Shown: one piece after another, positions 5,987 through 8,280 of the stretch
How positions within the stretch are numbered: the stretch's first letter is position 1
Layout: every line of letters begins with the position of its first letter
Assembly (NCBI GenBank): GCA_017450545.1
Contig: JAFSTL010000029.1
Span: forward strand, 1-8,280
DNA length: 8,280 nt
Source: Alphaproteobacteria bacterium
Lineage (GTDB): Bacteria; Pseudomonadota; Alphaproteobacteria; RUG11792
Reading direction: 5' to 3'
Notes under the pieces: generated by a model
Told to the model about the DNA's origin: nothing
The model's input: the letters and a program-made list of their open reading frames with translations, nothing else
Database searches by the model: none
Made by a program: the position numbers and the translations under genes

Positions 5987-6543
5987 TAGCTCTTATAGTC
6001 TATCCAGCCAATATGCCCATCACCTCGTTTATAGACCACATTAATCCGACCATTATCCGCGTTCTTAAACATAACAACAGGCATCTCAGTTAAATCCAAC
6101 TTCATCACTGCTTCGCTCACACTTAACGGCAAAATTGAGCTTTCTTGTTCCGCTATGATGAGATGTTCTTCATCGCCATCGCTTGAAGATGGTTTTCTCT
6201 CGAGAACATACCGAACCGCATCGACAGCCTTCCCCCACTCGGAGCGTCGCGCCTTGTCCTTTATTCTGTTTTTGTGTCGTTTAACTCGCCCTTCTAGCCG
6301 CTGAAGAGCTATATCCACTGCATGATACGCGTCATCCGAGGCGCCATTTCCTTTTATAACAAATCCCTTATTGATATATAAACAAATCTCTGTTTCAAAT
6401 ATCTTTTTATCTTTACTTATAGTGATATTCGAATCAACTTCTTCGTCAAGATACGTCTCAGATAACTTTCGTATCTTACTTTCAGAATATTCTTGCAAAC
6501 TTTCTCCAAGTTCCAAGTTCTTGCCAAAAATCTTCACGGACAT
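5986..6543 (-). CDS. hpf: Ribosome hibernation promoting factor, long form
   Basis: Binds the decoding region of the 30S subunit and silences ribosomes under stress or in stationary phase; long forms pair ribosomes into 100S dimers through their C-terminal domain. The 185 residues match the long type. The N-terminal beta-alpha domain (about 1-100) begins MSVKIFGKNLEL and ends in a basic helix, VKRHKNRIKDKARR at 87-100. A variable linker covers about 101-132. The C-terminal dimerisation domain (about 135-182) shows LSVSEAVMKLDL, the VVMFKNADNGRINVVYKR block and GHIGWID, all characteristic of the family. The ATG has an AGGA site 7 nt upstream. A candidate promoter lies at 6609-6579. The stop codon overlaps the lysC start, so the two form an operon, a pairing I do not recognise as standard. 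Confidence 0.95.
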   Translation of the reverse strand: MSVKIFGKNLELGESLQEYSESKIRKLSETYLDEEVDSNITISKDKKIFETEICLYINKGFVIKGNGASDDAYHAVDIALQRLEGRVKRHKNRIKDKARRSEWGKAVDAVRYVLERKPSSSDGDEEHLIIAEQESSILPLSVSEAVMKLDLTEMPVVMFKNADNGRINVVYKRGDGHIGWIDYKS

Positions 6544-6578
6544 GCTGCCGTCCTAAAAACTCAATCCCCTCAGTTAAT

Positions 6579-6609
6579 ATTGTACCACGTTCCATAGCTC
6601 GTGGGTCAA
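6579..6609 (-). promoter_or_regulatory. Candidate promoter of the hpf-lysC operon
   Basis: On the minus strand TACAAT (6584-6579) is a 5-of-6 -10 with TGG directly upstream (extended -10). The nearest -35-like hexamer is TTGACC (6609-6604), at a long 19-bp spacing that the extended -10 could offset. The leader to the hpf ATG would be about 28 nt, including the AGGA ribosome site at 6554-6551. Confidence 0.45.
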
Positions 6610-6658
6610 CGTCCAGTCGATACGTCTGCAACTTTTTTCAGGTCGAAACAAAGATCAG

Positions 6659-6696
6659 CAGGCAGTTCATCAATTATCATCTTGAGCGACTGCCTG
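6659..6696 (-). terminator. Hairpin downstream of the BI-1 gene
   Basis: CAGGCAGT (6659-6666) pairs perfectly with ACTGCCTG (6689-6696) over 8 bp. The 22-nt loop contains a further TCAA/TTGA pair that could extend the structure past an internal loop. It begins 22 nt after the BI-1 stop. The minus-strand tail is only moderately T-rich (GATCTTTGTTTCG), so it is a weak or partial terminator ahead of the hpf promoter. Confidence 0.45.
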
Positions 6697-6717
6697 TGAG
6701 TTAGAGCTTCTAGGTGA

Positions 6718-7413
6718 TTACTTCCTATCTCCCAGAAACCGCAGCAAGGCTATGAACATATTTATAAAGTCTAGATACAAACTCAGAGATGCTAGTATTG
6801 TATACTTTTCAACATTTTCTGCATTTGCGTGTGTTGCATAAATAGTGCGTATTTTCTGAACATCGTATGCCGTTAACCCGCAAAAAATAACTATGGTCAA
6901 TGCCGAAAGCCCCATTTGCAAAGCAGAACTTTGGATAAATAAATTGATTACCGTGGCAATTACCACTGATATCAATCCAACAAACATAAATGAACCTAGC
7001 GCAGTCAGATCTCGTTTTGTCACATAACCATACAAACTCATACCTCCAAAGAATATTGCGGTTGTGAAAAACGTGTTCGCTATGCTTGTTCCTGTGTATA
7101 TTATGAATATAGGCGCCATCGTCATGCCAATTAATGCGGAATATACCCAGAACAGCAAATGAGCATTCTCGGTTGATATTTTGTTTATCCGGGCAGTGAG
7201 ATATATCACAATTCCTAAAGTCGCTAGCATGAGCAAAATCGAAAATCCACCAGTCAATAACGAAAGAATTCGTTCATTTGTGCTACACACATAGGAAACA
7301 ATCCCTGTCAGGCATAAAGCAGCAAACATTTTGTTGTACACACCGACCATATACCTGTTTAATCCAGACTGAGCTTCCGATTGTATCGGTCCTTGATTAA
7401 AATTTGCATTCAT
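6718..7413 (-). CDS. Bax inhibitor-1 family inner-membrane protein (YccA/YbhL-like)
   Basis: An integral membrane protein of the BI-1/UPF0005 family. Counted from the ATG at 7413 it has 231 residues: an N-terminal cytoplasmic stretch, a family-type RYMVGVYNKM entry at about 20-29, and about seven hydrophobic helices. Two family aspartates are visible, Asp184 (in TAYDVQKI) and Asp215 (in LYLDFINMF), which correspond to the conserved acidic pair linked to pH-sensitive ion leak in B. subtilis YetJ. In E. coli the relative YccA is a substrate and modulator of FtsH. An upstream in-frame TTG at 7434 would add seven residues, but AAAGGA lies 7 nt before the ATG, so the ATG is chosen. It follows the SPFH gene by 33 nt and is very likely co-transcribed with it. 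Ion transport versus protease modulation cannot be decided from sequence. Confidence 0.93.
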   Translation of the reverse strand: MNANFNQGPIQSEAQSGLNRYMVGVYNKMFAALCLTGIVSYVCSTNERILSLLTGGFSILLMLATLGIVIYLTARINKISTENAHLLFWVYSALIGMTMAPIFIIYTGTSIANTFFTTAIFFGGMSLYGYVTKRDLTALGSFMFVGLISVVIATVINLFIQSSALQMGLSALTIVIFCGLTAYDVQKIRTIYATHANAENVEKYTILASLSLYLDFINMFIALLRFLGDRK

Positions 7414-7420
7414 TGCATTT

Positions 7421-7426
7421 TCCTTT
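7421..7426 (-). promoter_or_regulatory. Ribosome binding site that decides the BI-1 start
   Basis: AAAGGA on the minus strand lies 7 nt upstream of the ATG at 7413-7411. It falls downstream of the alternative TTG start at 7434 and so cannot serve it. A second ATG at 7418-7416 is out of frame. Confidence 0.7.
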
Positions 7427-7446
7427 CTTAACAACTTTTCCTAATT

Positions 7447-8280
7447 CTATCTCTTCTTGTCATTGTCCTTCAACATTTGTGATGCGAAAATTGTTTCACG
7501 CAATTGCTCGCCGACTGAGGCAATTCCGTTCGGAGAATGAGGCACAAACACTACATTAGATTTTGAATGAGCGCCTATGTCTTTCAACGTGTCTATATAC
7601 TGAATCAAAAGCACCATATCCATAACTTGTGACGGAGTTGTGCCGGTTTGTTTCACAAATTCGTCAACGGATTGACATAGCCCCTCGATTATCGCCTGAC
7701 GCTGCCCGGCAACCCCTTTTCCATGCAGTATGCAAGATTCCGCTTCTGCTTCAGCTTGTTTCACTTTGAGGATCTTCTCAGCTTCACCTTTCTCTGTCGC
7801 CGCCACTCTCAACCTTTGCGCTGTGTTTATTTCGTTCATCGCAGCTTTGACGTTTGCATCCGGATCAATATCTGTAACCAGAGCTTTTATTATCTCATAC
7901 CCAAAATCAGACATTGGTTTTTCAAGTTCCCGTTTAACCGCGTCTGCAATGTCATCTTTTCGTGCAAAAACGTCATCTAAATCCATCGATGGAACTTGTG
8001 CCCTCACCAAATCGAACACGAACGATTTAATTTGTCCGACAGGATCGTGCAACATGTAAAATGCTTCGTAAATCTTGGATTGTAAAACCCTATATTGAAC
8101 AGCTATTACAGCTTTAACGAAAACATTATCTTTCGTCTTCGTTTCAACGACAACTTCTAATTGGTGTATCCTCATCGAAAGACTGGCTTTCTTGCTTTCG
8201 ATTAGAGGGAGCTTCAAGTTTAGTCCAGGATATGCTAGTCGAGCAAATTTCCCAAATCGTTCTATTATTGCGCAAGTTTG
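7447..8280 (-). CDS. SPFH/band 7 protein, HIR-like (partial, N-terminus beyond window)
   Basis: A membrane-associated scaffold protein of the stomatin/prohibitin/flotillin/HflK-C superfamily. The frame stays open to base 8280, so 277 residues are visible; a start at the TTG 8217 would cut into conserved sequence and is not credible. The visible part opens with ERFGKFARLAYPGLN, then LPLIES and the SPFH core VVETKTKDNVFVKAVIAVQYRV (given here as its parts ETKTKDN and AVQYR). A coiled-coil segment follows (INTAQRLRVAATEKGEAEKI and further Ala/Glu-rich turns). The tail has TPSQVMDMVLLIQY and VVFVPHSP, closely like plant hypersensitive-induced-reaction proteins and bacterial stomatin-like proteins. 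Roughly 20-30 N-terminal residues, including any membrane anchor, appear to be missing. It stops with TAG 33 nt before BI-1. It is not a typical HflK or HflC, and no NfeD partner is visible in this window. A role in organising membrane proteases or lipids is inferred from the family. Confidence 0.93.
   Translation of the reverse strand, partial: QTCAIIERFGKFARLAYPGLNLKLPLIESKKASLSMRIHQLEVVVETKTKDNVFVKAVIAVQYRVLQSKIYEAFYMLHDPVGQIKSFVFDLVRAQVPSMDLDDVFARKDDIADAVKRELEKPMSDFGYEIIKALVTDIDPDANVKAAMNEINTAQRLRVAATEKGEAEKILKVKQAEAEAESCILHGKGVAGQRQAIIEGLCQSVDEFVKQTGTTPSQVMDMVLLIQYIDTLKDIGAHSKSNVVFVPHSPNGIASVGEQLRETIFASQMLKDNDKKR

Noticed and set aside
5601..6044. 147-codon plus-strand open frame opposite lysC and the end of hpf
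   Set aside because: It lies wholly antisense to strongly conserved aspartokinase and HPF sequence, has no recognisable domain, and is best seen as a shadow frame.
7730..8059. 109-codon plus-strand open frame opposite the SPFH gene
   Set aside because: It overlaps the well conserved SPFH coding frame on the other strand, and the protein shows no family features.

Overview
The window is AT-rich by eye, densely coded, and carries seven genes in full plus one cut by the right edge. The gene set fits a Gram-negative bacterium, most likely an alphaproteobacterium and possibly a host-associated one (Holosporales/Rickettsiales-like). It has a Kdo transferase for LPS, a MurE with the meso-DAP signature DNPR, a GreA of usual length, a long-form HPF, and an HIR-like SPFH protein. 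The lineage is inferred from protein character and base composition; no marker gene proves it. I saw no tRNA, rRNA, CRISPR array, insertion sequence or phage gene.

Layout, left to right. Positions 28-1266 (minus) hold an exported, probably lipid-anchored HExxH metallopeptidase of unassigned family. A 230-bp gap (1267-1496) follows. It holds two hairpins that could end minus-strand transcription and a promoter-like plus-strand motif. greA (1497-1970, minus) and waaA/kdtA (2120-3412, minus) come next. waaA is divergent from murE (3485-4849, plus) across a 72-bp gap with candidate promoters for both. murE is convergent with lysC (4871-5986, minus), and a nested palindrome sits at the junction. 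hpf (5986-6543, minus) lies just upstream of lysC and overlaps it by one base (TAATG). BI-1 (6718-7413, minus) ends in a hairpin and is preceded at 33 bp by the SPFH gene (7447-8280, minus, N-terminus beyond the window).

How they fit together. waaA, murE and lysC all serve the envelope: Kdo-lipid A, the DAP-containing peptidoglycan precursor, and the first step toward DAP. greA and hpf act on transcription elongation and ribosome hibernation. SPFH and BI-1 look like one membrane operon. In E. coli, members of these two families (HflK/HflC and YccA) meet at the FtsH protease. The main leads are this SPFH-BI-1 pair, the aspartokinase with an eroded ACT region coupled to hpf, the unclassified metallopeptidase, and the intergenic RNA signals between that peptidase and greA. 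Nothing here amounts to a clearly new multi-gene system. Two start codons, for waaA and BI-1, should be moved from upstream TTG codons to downstream ATGs that have better-placed ribosome binding sites.
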